Assembly (NCBI GenBank): GCA_031769625.1
Contig: JAUIMM010000015.1
Coordinates: forward strand, 31,073,501 to 31,137,500
Direction of reading: 5' to 3'
Source: Taudactylus pleione
Taxonomy: Eukaryota > Chordata > Amphibia > Anura > Myobatrachidae
Length of the DNA: 64,000 nucleotides
Every line of letters starts with the position of its first letter. Within the stretch, counting starts at the first letter, position 1. The translations under genes and the position numbers were made by a program. Below the pieces are notes generated by a model. That model was not told the origin of the DNA. It saw only the letters and a list, made by a program, of their open reading frames with translations, and ran no database searches. This document shows positions 1 to 12,500 of the stretch, piece after piece.

Positions 1-373
1 AGCAAAAAATCCTAATCACTGTACTTGGTACACTATTAGCAAATTAAGACAATAAATTCAGGGAAAAGTGAGTAATCCGGGCATGAAGGAAAAAAGGCAG
101 AGGTCCTGTACTGCCTATGGGTGGCTTGATGTTAGGACAGTTAGATATAAATGATATTTCCCAATGTATGCGTATACAGTATACACACAGCGGACATGTG
201 TTTATAGGGGCCCGGAACCTGGCATTTATCTGTCCTTTATCACATGTAGTGAAAACCATTCCTTATTTAAGTGGTGGATTCTCTGTTATTGAGAACATAT
301 GACCACAACATTAATTGCGATGAGACAAGTAAAGATGTTATATTTTACTATTTTATTGACATTTACCACACAG

Positions 374-553
374 GGTAAAAAGAACAAAGTTTCCACAAGT
401 AAGCAGACATGGATAGCAACAAACACACTGTCCAAAGCGGCTTTTCTCCTGACTGTGCTGAGTGAGCGGCAAGAGTACCATAACCTGGCGTTCTGTATCG
501 GCATGTTCGCCCTGGAACTACAGAGACCTCCGGCCTCCACCAAAGCATTAGAG
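374..553 (+). CDS. ZSWIM8: ZSWIM8 coding exon 1 of window
   Basis: This is a phase-0 exon of 60 codons after acceptor CACACAG, ending GAG before GTTTGT. It encodes the segment ending in FALELQRPPASTKALE, which reads directly into VKLAYQESE of the next exon. The acceptor has a moderate pyrimidine tract. Upstream exons are outside the window. Confidence 0.88.
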
Positions 554-3500
554 GTTTGTTTCCTTTCATCTATAATTAGGGGGGATGTTTCTGATCTGAC
601 TCTATCCACCCAGGTGATTGGGGATCATACATGTATATGGTATACTAATGCACCATCAGTCACCCCTTATCTGTTGTTGTATATTTACTTGAACTACTTT
701 ATACAGAACATTTACTTGAACAACTTTAATGTGGCATATAACCACCCTTACCATACTATCCCATTAACCCGGGACACTCATGGATTACACAGGATCTGTG
801 GCTGGCTGACTTCAAGTCTGCATTTCACCTGGTTTTAATCAGCCATATTCATGTGTGTCCTGAATTAAAGGGATAGTATTGTAAGCCTAAATATAACGGA
901 CATAATACTTGTTTAACTGATCTTACTGTGTAATGCTATGGTCCGCACAGTGCAGACTTGTGACTGATACACCCCATGTCCACGGTGGACTGCAATTACT
1001 CATTCGTTCCTGGAGGCTAGAACACATAGATTGTTATTATCAGCATAGTGACTATGTGTATTTTCTTCTGAATACATGAATTGTAGTAAGTGTAGGAGCA
1101 CATGGCAGTATGTGGGTGTTCAGTCTTTTCTGCTGGACAAGTTCGGCGTGAACACTGCAGACATGGGGGCCAAGGGGAAATCCTTCATTCAGTCAGTCAC
1201 AAAGGAGCACTTCAGCTTGGTAGATGGCCAAGGAATTGAGCTCCTCCTATGCAGAATATACCCTCCAGGTGTCCTCCCAGATGCAATAGGAATGGCGTAC
1301 AGTACCTGATGCCTCCGGTTACCGTCTGCTATGTATATAGGCACAGCTGAACGGAGGGACATCAGAGGGATGACCAATGCATGGGTGTCATAGATACCTC
1401 TCCAAAATATCCCATCACAAGTGAAACTAGCACAAATCCCCCAAATTGTAGTGAATACATGTCATAGGGGGCGATTCAATTGTTTTATCGCACCCGATCT
1501 CACGTCTAAAGTGATGGGAAATCAGGGTGAGATATTCAATTGTTTTTGGTAGCCCATGCATATCGCTCATGTCGCGCCCAAATAGACAGGGATTAGCCTC
1601 CCTACTTATCACACGTCTGCTCGCCTGTTTAGGGGCCAGCGGGCAGAAATGTGTGCTCCCACCGCCGCGGCTGTATGTGCCCGAACAGAGCAACAATTGA
1701 ATTGCTCTGTCGGAGGCCCAGCAACATCAGCCGTGGGTGAAAAGGATTGAATTCCCCCCATAGACTCGTATAGTCCGGCAGCATTACTAGAGAGGGGGAA
1801 ATGGTGAGGCCAAAGAGATTGTGTTACAGCAAATGATGAAGGCATTATCACAACTAAAGGCCCCCATACATCAGCAATCTGAAAACCACAATTGAACAAT
1901 TTGAAGATTTATTGCCCGATGTTAGGATTTCCCAATCTAGCAATCTGCGCCCATACATTACAGATCTTTTTCAGTGATTTGCAGAACATTTTCAGCAAAC
2001 ACACATCTGCCAATCTTGAACGGCCCATCCTTTTACTAGTAACGGTCTGCAAATCTGCTGATCATGTCCATACACTAGCAATCTACAGCCCCAATCCATC
2101 TGTGACATCCAACATGTTGGACAATATGATTAACAATTCCAATCACTTTTTGGTTGCAATCTGCGATCTGTGAAGCCCATACATTGCAGATTTTTATACA
2201 CATTCATCTGCAAATTGCAGAATTGCCACAATCGATTGCTGATGTATGGGGACCTTAAAACAGCATATGCTGGATTAGATAATGAGTGATCAGACCAAAA
2301 TAAGAGAGAGGCTGATGCAGTTACACTTGCACGGAACTAGATGCAGATATTCGCTTGTACACATCTATGTGACTGCACCTCCCCCAGCCGTGTACTAGGA
2401 TAAGATATCTGCCTGAAATCAGATCGTTATCTACATCTGCACAACTCCGCTCCGTACAATTCCGCCCTCGCTAAGCTTTGCCTGTATCTCTTTTCTTGGG
2501 CTCCAAAGTGATTAGTGAGGAACTAACTAAGCTGAGAAAAATGATTACAGCATAAGAAACTGTCCCCTTCTCAGACTCATTCAGGCCCTTAGGGATCACT
2601 GTGTTAAATTTATAACATTCATTCTGCCTTGTGCATATGGAGTAGGTTTGTCCTATCGTCACCTCTTCTAGGTCTACGAACATGACCAAGAATCCTGTGT
2701 TCTCGTTTATGGAGCTACAGCTATGTCTAAGTGTGAACAATGAACCCTAGTTGAAATGCTGGACAAGCACTTACGTATATGTGCTTCTCTCCAGGTAAAG
2801 TTGGCATACCAAGAGTCTGAGATTGTGTCCCTTTTAAAGAAGATTCCCTTGGACTCCAATGAAATGAACACCATTCGGGGGCGAGCCAAGGAGCTGCGAG
2901 ATGGCACTTTGTGCGATTACCGGCCAGTCCTTCCTCTTATGCTGGCCAGTTTTATCTTTGATGTCTTGTGTACTCCAGGTAACTGTGTTTGTAGTAATTG
3001 TAGTGTTTCACACTTTTTTTCCTGACTTTGATTATACAATTCACATTACTTGCCCATATCTTGCTCTAGCCATAATTGAATCTGTACCAACTATGTGCAG
3101 TACATACAATTTAAATGCACTTAAGACTGACATTTATACTTTACATGGTTTAAATGGTTATTACTGTCTTGTTTTCTGATTTTCTTCCTGATATTGGTGC
3201 AAATTATGGGGCATAAGTAGCATTCTTGGCAAGACAGCATAGCTAAACTACTTGTCTGTGTCACTAGCCATTTTACTGTATTCATAGTTACAAAAATAAA
3301 AAAATAATTCCATAAAACATATATTTTCTCTGCGACCAACATTCATCTGACGTGGGACTATAGAACAGATTAATCTGAGCTGTGGGGAAAAATAATTCTT
3401 CAGGAAATGGCCGGTGAGACAGAGCCGTATATCTGGTGCCCGGCTCGGGATTTCCCAGTGTGGTGAACCCTTCCGGCTGTATATATCTGAGATGACAGTG

Positions 3501-6500
3501 CAGGTCTGTGTGTGTGTGTAATGCCAGCTGTGTAATTCTCCTCCTCTCTTGCAGTGGTTTCCCCAACAGGTTCCCGGCCTCCAAGCCGTAACCGTAACAA
3601 CGAGATGCCTGGGGATGAAGAGCTGGGATTTGAAGCAGCTGTTGCTGCATTAGGTCGGTTGTTTATATATGCATTCGCTGTTTCCTTTCGTATCTCATCA
3701 ATTACATTGCTGATATCTTATAATTGCTAAATATTATGTTGTACGTGAACTGCCCAATCCGTCTACAATAATCTTATGTGTGCTTCATATGTGTTCCACT
3801 TAGTTGTATATATTAGGTGCAATGTTTCTCAATGGTTAATGCTAGTTTTTGTGCTTTGCGTGCTTCCAGGTAGACTGTTAGAGAGTTATATGCTTAAAGT
3901 CCCAATGCACAATTGTGCTAGGTTATCTAGATGAGACCTCTTTGCATTATTGCAGACCATATAGATAATGTCCAGGCATTGCTACTGCAACCCACAAACT
4001 CCATACATCGTCATGTGTTTACCATGCAGCAGCTTCACAACATAACAAAGTGGGTACAACTTAGCGCCTCGGGAGGGACAGTCAGAGAGAGTTTTCAAAA
4101 CCTCCAGGGAAAGGATAAAATATAATTGTCCCTCTTTCACCCACTTTTTGTTTAGTCTTGTCTAGCCCACAGGCAGAACTGATGCTGATCTCTGCACTCG
4201 GGAGCAGTATGGAATTGATATGATGGGTAGTCACCCTGCCTTTCTGCTGCAATGTTATTCACTATACTACATTTCAGCTCGCACTGATCTGTACGCTACT
4301 TTCTCAGGGCGGGATCACAGTTACTACGAGAGTACTTTCTGTTAAAGGAAGCTCTTAAGTAGGTGGGAAATAATATATTTTTAACACTTTAGTGATTGTT
4401 TTAAAGTAATTACTGTTATCTAAAACTATTAATTGGTCTACAAAATTCCAAGTGAAATTCTTCTTGATAACCTTATTTTCTAAGTTTTATTAAATCAGAT
4501 TATTGATTGTGTTTTCAGTTGCTCATTAGTGTTGGAATGAAATGGGTGTTTCAGTGGTTTCTAGTACAGGATAGTGTTACCGCGTCATAGGGAAACTCGT
4601 GTCCCATTACTTGCTCTGTGTCACTAAGCCAGATATCGCTGTTTCTCCTTGTGTGCCCTGTTCCCATTGATTAAAACAAGGAAACTGCCATCGCTTTGTA
4701 ATACTGCTGTTATTAAATCATTCAGAAAATATTTTCATGTTTTTCTTGTATTTTACCCTGAATGTTGCGTTTTTACCACTGCTATGTACAGAGAGATTTT
4801 CCCATCGGTCACGTGCTTCCTATAAACAGCAATTGCAGAAGAGACACCTGGAGGCTAAAAGCAGTTACTACAGCAAAACAATACAAAGACTCAAAATTGT
4901 GCATTCATGAAGTATATAGCATAATGCCAAGTTCAGTTATACTGTATTTAATTTTATACAACATATTTCAAAATCAATCTGGATGGGAGCACGATAAAGT
5001 TATTTAGGAAGTGATTGGTATAAATAGATGTGTGTGGAAGCATTTAGATGGGAATAAGGTATTACCGGTACAGATGTGTGTAAGAAATTCTTTCCGAACC
5101 CTTCTCTCTTTCCTCACAATAGTTGTGTGCTGCCAAAGCCTAACTCATGCTATAAGCTCTGCTGTATTGTTTATTTCATTCATTTTCATTATTGAGATTG
5201 AAACAGCCCTGAAAACGAGGAACTTCTGGCAACAAATTGATCAGTCATTACTAAGCTGCAGGATTGAACCACTGATGCCCTTAGGTTGTGCTGGAGGAGT
5301 GTGTGATTACAACGTTTCCCTCTGATACGTTGAAATACTGTACAACCCATTTATCCATTTGCAGTATGTCTAACGTCCTGACCCTCTGTTATTTACCATT
5401 GCATCACTAAGTGCATATCTGTGTTATGGATTCCTGGAACCAATTAAGTCTGTGTCCCTCCTATAGCCAGAGCTCTATTGGATTTGTGGTATAAAATAAG
5501 GTACACAAGGACAGAGGTCCCAAAGTTTGTTTAGTAGCTGTTACCAAGAGACACTGGGCCACCTAGATGTGAACCTCACAATGTCTCTGTTATCTGCAGT
5601 AAATGTGTCCAGGCTCCTGGAGGGAATTTCAGTCCTTTCTAATGGGGGGTATCCACTTAGCGATTTAAACAAGCGATAGCACGATAACTATGTCGTTATC
5701 GTGCAATCGCTTGCAAATCACGCATGCATCGGGCATGTTTTGGACGGAAGCGACCTGCGGTGCGCGTACCCGCGGGTCGCTTCCAACATCGCCCGTACAT
5801 GCAGGTCAACCTGACGATCTTGTCAGGTTCAGCATGTGCGGGGATGAGGGATGTGCCGGGACTGAACGAGTGAACGTTCAGTCTAGGCACATCACTAGCT
5901 ATACAAACGACAGCACGATTGTAATGTCGCAATCGTGCTCTCGTTTGTATATCGCTAAGTGGATACCCCCCATTAAGAGGACAAATAGCGGCATTGCCAT
6001 AGCCATCTATCAGATTCTAGCTAACTTGTAACCAGTACATCCATAAACTGCTAGAATATGGTTGCTATGGGCAACACATTCACAATTCCTCTGTAGAAGG
6101 TTTGGTAAAGTTCCCCCTTGGTCTTTTACATTCTGTGGTTTCTAGTGCAGTCATTCTACAGCTGGTAGCTCCCAAACCCATGTGGTTATATATTGGCCGG
6201 TAGGCAATCTTGTGTTATAGCACTCCGGTGTATATCCATATAAGCATAGTGATATCTGCAGGTTTTAATTTCTTTTTTCTAACACATCTGGACAGGCATG
6301 AAGACGACAGTCAGTGAAGCAGAGCATCCTTTACTTTGTGAGGGGACAAGAAGAGAGAAAGGCGATTTGGCCCTAGCTCTAATGATTACCTACAAAGATG
6401 ATCAGTCTAAGTTAAAAAAGGTATTTAAAAGACAACTAAAAATATGTTTTATATGTTAGAGGGTATAAGGAACCTCTTGTTCCCTTGGTGGTAAGAAAAT

Positions 6501-9500
6501 AAATATTAGTCTGCTGTTTCATAGCCCTCTCCCTTCCCAACTGAATGCTTCCATTGGTGAGACATGGCATGCCTGACTTTAGTGGCTCCAGAACGGAGTT
6601 GGTACACTCGCCTGTTATTACATTGTCTTGGATGTGTTCTATAGTGATCTCAGTCAGTTGTAGAAATGTGGTTCCTAATCATAGTGAGACAGTGATAGGG
6701 GCACTTATATTAATACATGTTTTCATGACGGATTTTCACTATATTACAGTTTTTGTTTTTATAAGTAAACATTGCACATATGTTAAACCTATATTTGTGT
6801 CATTTCCTCACCATTATCCAGATATTGGACAAGCTGTTGGATCGGGAAAGTCAGACTCACAAGCCACAAACGCTGAGCTCCTTCTATTCTTCCAGTAAAC
6901 CAACGGCAGCCAATCAAAAGTCTCCTTCCAAACATGCCTCACAGTCCACTGCAGCCATATTAGTATCAGGTAGCCCAGCCGCTCACCAGCAGCCAGGTGT
7001 GACCACTGGAGTCCATGGCGGGGTAGCCGAGAACTTTCCAGAGAAGAACTCTCAGGGTAACCTACACTTATCGTTGTTGTGCACACTCACCTGTGATGTT
7101 ACATACGTCTGACAAGTATAAAGCTTCAGTAAACACTTGGGGATCTATGCATTGAGGCAAATATGGAGGAAACAGCAGTATAGTTCCACTCTTCCTCTAA
7201 ATTCACTTCAATGCCGCCACTTGGCTTGATATTAATGACACCCTCACTTGAGGGGGGTTATGATTTTTTTTTAAATAGTCAACTAAGAACTTTCACGTTG
7301 CAAAGTTCTCCAAAACTTAGTTTGAAGATAATTAAGAAATCCCTGTTGATTCTAATCAGGAGAAGTGGAAGAGCAACCATTTTGCTCTTTCAGCGGAAGG
7401 CTTTTATATAAACCCCCCTCCCAAAATCATTTGGGAAGATATGATAAATAAGCCTTTGTATGAGAAGTCTTGCATAGTCAGACTGTGGTCTGTGATTAGA
7501 CAAGGCCTATATTAACATGCTTGTGTGTGTTACAGACAGCTCCCAGAAATCCAGCAATGAAACTGCAGGTGAAGCACAAGTGTACAAACAGGAAGGGAAA
7601 GTCCCAAGCCGGCTCGCTCTGGGAAACCGGGGAGGATATAACGGGAGATGTTGGGGTTCACCAGTGCGCCAGAAAAAGAAACATACAGGTAACTGGAATT
7701 TAACAATTAGTGTTGACATTTGTGTGACCGTGCACGGTTTTACCCATATCATACATGGTACTGGTGGTACAATTGTTGTAGATGCTTATCACTACTACTG
7801 CCAATCTGTGTGTAGCTATCAAATAAAATGGGGATTTTGTTCTTAATTTGATCAAAACATTTAAGATTGCAGCGCAACGTCCGTGTATCACCAATGTGCA
7901 TTAGCGGTGTTGAAGACCTTTCTGGTTTAAATTTTTTATTTTTTTTGGTCAACACACCTGTTTAATAGGGAAGTACTCTGTCTGGACTATTTATTTAGAG
8001 AGCTGACGTTTGTGTTTATCCTTTTCTTTTGTTAATAAAACCCAAACAAAACGAAAACCTTTACTTAATCCCGTAGGAATGGCCAGCATTGATAGCAGCG
8101 CCCCAGAGACCACATCAGACAGTTCCCCAACCCTTAGTCGGCGACCATTACGTGGAGGTTGGGGAGCCACTCCTTGGGGACGGGGACAGGATAGTGACAG
8201 TATCAGCAGCTCCTCCAGCGATTCGCTAGGATCATCCTCCTCTAGTGGCAGTAGAAGGGTGAATGGTGGAGCCCGGGCCAAGACTGTGGAGGTGGGAAGG
8301 TAGGTACATTCATCTGGTTTTATAAAATAAACGGAATTATTTTGAATTTGGTTGAAATTATGTTCCTGTTAATTTTTATCTTGTAATTGTGCAGATACAA
8401 AGGCCGTCGTCTGGAGAGCCATGCTCCCCATGTTCCTAATCAACCCTCAGAAGCCGCTGCCCACTTCTATTTTGAACTGGCTAAGACTGTTCTAATTAAG
8501 GCAGGGGGGAACAGCAGCACTTCCATTTTTACACATCCATCCTCCAGCGGTGGACACCAAGGGCCCCATCGCAACTTGCACCTTTGTGCCTTTGAAATAG
8601 GACTCTACGCCCTGGGCTTACACAACTTTGTGTCACCAAACTGGTTGTCCAGAACCTACTCTTCACACGTCTCCTGGATAACTGGTGAGGATTGCTAATG
8701 GGTTGGGGGTTAACATCGTACAGTCTGAATTGATAGCTTGAATTAGAATTTCTGGTCATTCCACTGTAATGCAAGACAGACACCTTTTTCTTTGTTATAG
8801 TTGACCCTTTATTTTAGTAACTGAGCCAGACATGTCATGTTTCTTCAGCCCTTAATACAAAACGGAGTTACAGACAAAATGGCCGTCACATGACAAAATG
8901 GACAGTAACAGACAGTCACATGACATCAGCAACTGTAATATCACAAACATAACACTACTCCCATTTTATCTTAAAAAAAATAATTTAAGGGACTATGGGC
9001 TCGATCCAATTAGGTGCAAGTTTGCAAATGCGAGTTTGTTTCATGAAACTCGCACACTTCGTACTAATGTGTGCTCCCGAGAAACACGCAATCCATTCAG
9101 AAATTCCAATTCGCACTACTAACAGCGAGGTTGTGCAAATTTGGTACAAAACGTGAACTGGAAGAAGAGCATAAAAAAGTGGGAAAACCATCCTGGATCC
9201 CATAAAATTAACAACTGAGATAGCAGGACGATATAAAAGGCTGATAGCGGCCATAACAAAACTACTGGAGGCTCTTAAAGGGTGTCAAGTGGCATTTTTT
9301 AATAATGGTTGAAAAATTATAGGAAGCAAGTGTTTTCCATTAAATTAAAGCCTTTCTAGCATTTTGGGGTACAGCAATATGCCGCTACAGTGATTTTACA
9401 GTGTTTGAATACAAGTTTGTAAAAAGTCAGAATAAACACTTTTACCAATCTCCCATCAATACACCACCTACGTACCTGTCCCACATCATTTACACCTCTA

Positions 9501-12500
9501 CGTACCTGTCCCACATCATTTACTCCTCCACATACCTGTCCCACATCATTTACACCTCTACGTAACTGTCCCACATCATTTACTCCTCTACATGCCGGTC
9601 CCACGTCATTTACTCCTCCACATACCTGTCCCACATCATTTACTCCTCCACATACCTGTCCCACATCATTTACACCTCCACATACCTGTCCCACATCATT
9701 TACTCCTCCACGTACCTGTCCCACATCATTTACTCATCCACATACCTGTCCCACATAATTTACACCTCTACGTACCTGCCCCACATCATTTACTCCTCTA
9801 CATGCCTGCCCCACATCATTTACACCTCCACATACCTGTCCCACATCATTTACACCTCTACGTACCTGCCCCACATCATTTACTCCTCTACATGCCTGCC
9901 CCACATCATTTACACCTCCACATACCTGTCCCACATCATTTACTCCTCTACATGCCTGCCCCACATCATTTACACCTCCACATACCTGTCCTACATCATT
10001 TACACCTCTGCATACCGGTCCCACGTAATTTGCACCTCCACGTATCTGTCCCATCATTTACACCTCCACGGATCTGTCCCACGTCATTTGCACCTCCACG
10101 CACCTGCCCCACGTAATTTGCACCTCCACGCACCTGCCCCACGTAATTTGCACCTCCTCGCACCTGTCCCACGTCATTTGCACCTCCACGCACCTGTCCC
10201 ACGTCATTTGCACGTCCATGTACCTGTCCCACAACATTTACACCTCCACGTACCTGTCCCACCTCACTTGCACCTCCACGTACCTGTCCCACATCATTTA
10301 ACCCTTTAATGAGCTTTTTAGAGAAATTCATCTGAAAACGAATGTCTTTATTGGCCAAATTATTCTAGTTAAACTCCTCCAAGTGCATGAATATTCATTG
10401 GGAGGGGTGTGCCAGAGGTTCTGCACTGTGTCCCGACATTTTTACCATAAAATAAAGATATTTTCTCTACCTTTTCTCCTGCTGAGGGGTGCGCACTAAA
10501 AAAAGCGAATTTCCTCTGAAAAAGTAATGCTAGTTTAGAATTGGATCGCAACTGAAATTTGCGGTGGGAGTTCTCAGTGAGAGCAGCTCGCACCTAATTG
10601 TATTGACCACTATAAGTCTAGTATTTGGGGGTCTCTGCGGGTTCTGACTGGGTGACATCGTTGAGACCCAGGTACAGTCTGGGGTTCTAACACTTCCTCT
10701 TTAGAGACAACTGGTAGTTTATCTTCCAAATGCTTTTATGATTCAAAGGGAACATTACTGTACTCTAGAACAGGTTCTGGGGAGACCCTCCCTGTGTTCC
10801 TCCATCTCCCTCACTGCCAATGCTTGAGTTGGTTAGGCCAGTTCTTCCACACACAAGGTTAACGACCTACATGGCCCTCGGATTGTTTAATGGACTCAAT
10901 GATTTGGTATATTTGGCGTCATATCCCCCCCCCCATACACCCTGGGGCAGGGACCAATGCTATAGACAAGCAGTTGTCATGGCTGGTACCCATGTTTGTG
11001 GATTAAGAATGGAAACCAGCCATTTGTGTTTCGTTACGAGTGATCTTTTGGCCATACAGGGTCTGGTTAAACTTTTTTTACGCCCTGTACCAGTCTGCGG
11101 ATCTCCCAATCAGTTTGTGCAGCATTTTTCTCTGATGCTGTCTTAATTGGGTCAGTTTTGATGGGACCCGGAAAAAGTGAATCCCCACATAAATATGAAT
11201 TTGACGCAATCACTGGGAGGGAGTGCTAACAGGAGGAGGGCAGCAAGAGTAACGGAGATAAAGGTCACGTGGAGGGAGAAGGACATGTTGGGAAGAGATA
11301 GGAGATGATGAGAGTAGTCACATGTAGGTGTAAGGACATGGTAGGATTGTGCAGTATGAAGTGTACACATACAGTTTTTTAGAGGATATAATGTGAATTA
11401 CTTCAGTGATGATAAATAACATGTAGCACAGAGCGTTTCATACAAAAGCTCCTTACATGTCCTGGCTGCACCCAACACATTTACCCAGCGTATAGCAGCA
11501 GTGCTCAACATATACCACAGTAATTACTCAGCAAGCTAGCATATATGGTCACTAATGAACCCAAGAATTGATACGGTTGCATAGATGAAGCAGGCCTTTA
11601 ATGCAGTGTTATGTGTAAGCTGTTCTAATTATCTTCCTGATTTTGGATTCCAGGGCAGGCGATGGAGATTGGCAGTGCAGCGCTAAATATTCTTGTGGAG
11701 TGCTGGGATGGGCATCTCACGCCACCTGAAGTGGCCTCTCTGGCAGACAGGGCTTCCAGGGCTAGAGACTCTAACATGGTTCGGGCAGCAGCTGAACTGG
11801 CACTAAGCTGCCTCCCTCATGCTCATGCCCTGAACCCTAATGAGATCCAGCGAGCTCTGGTACAGTGCAAGGAGCAGGTACGTATGTGGTTATATGTACA
11901 ATGGGCATGAAGGACATAAATTCTGCAATAGATTAATATGATATAGCACAGCTTATTAGGTGCCTGTAACTTTAGTGCTCGTTCTGTAGTGAGAATATCA
12001 TTTATTACTATTATCCCTAATTATTTGGTGCTTTATTGGAATTTTTCGTTAAACAAATGTATGTAAAGCAAAAAAGAAAATACAGAATTCCGCGCTTAAA
12101 CTATAGTAAGCTCAATGTATACATTGAGTTTACTATAGTTTAAGCGCGGAATTCTGTCTTTTCTTTTTTGCTTTCTTAAATTACAAACATACACAGAGTT
12201 TGTACATTCTGCCGCACCACTATAGTGATCACTATTACATATTTTTCTATTGTTTATAAATAGGTACGTGCGCCTGAATCAGGTTTCTTTGCTGTTTTCA
12301 CTCAAATGTATGTAATGTATCTAGAAGAGCTACAAAGTATTGTACTCAACCACAATGCTAGGTTTCCTGATTTGTACACCAACATGTCACTTCAGTGCAT
12401 TCTAGAAATCTACTAGGTTTTCCGTTTCAAGGTTAGACAGATAGGTGAGATGAAAGAATCCTTAGTGATATAAACAGACACAAAATGTTTATTTTAGGCT

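Noticed and set aside
299..838. 179-codon frame as a stand-alone gene
   Set aside because: Only 374-553 matches ZSWIM8 and it has splice sites at both edges. The rest is intron read-through.
9592..10309. Long His/Pro/Leu-rich and Gly/Val-rich open frames on both strands
   Set aside because: They are produced by the 30-bp minisatellite, whose period is a multiple of three, so stops are absent by construction. There is no splice or start context.
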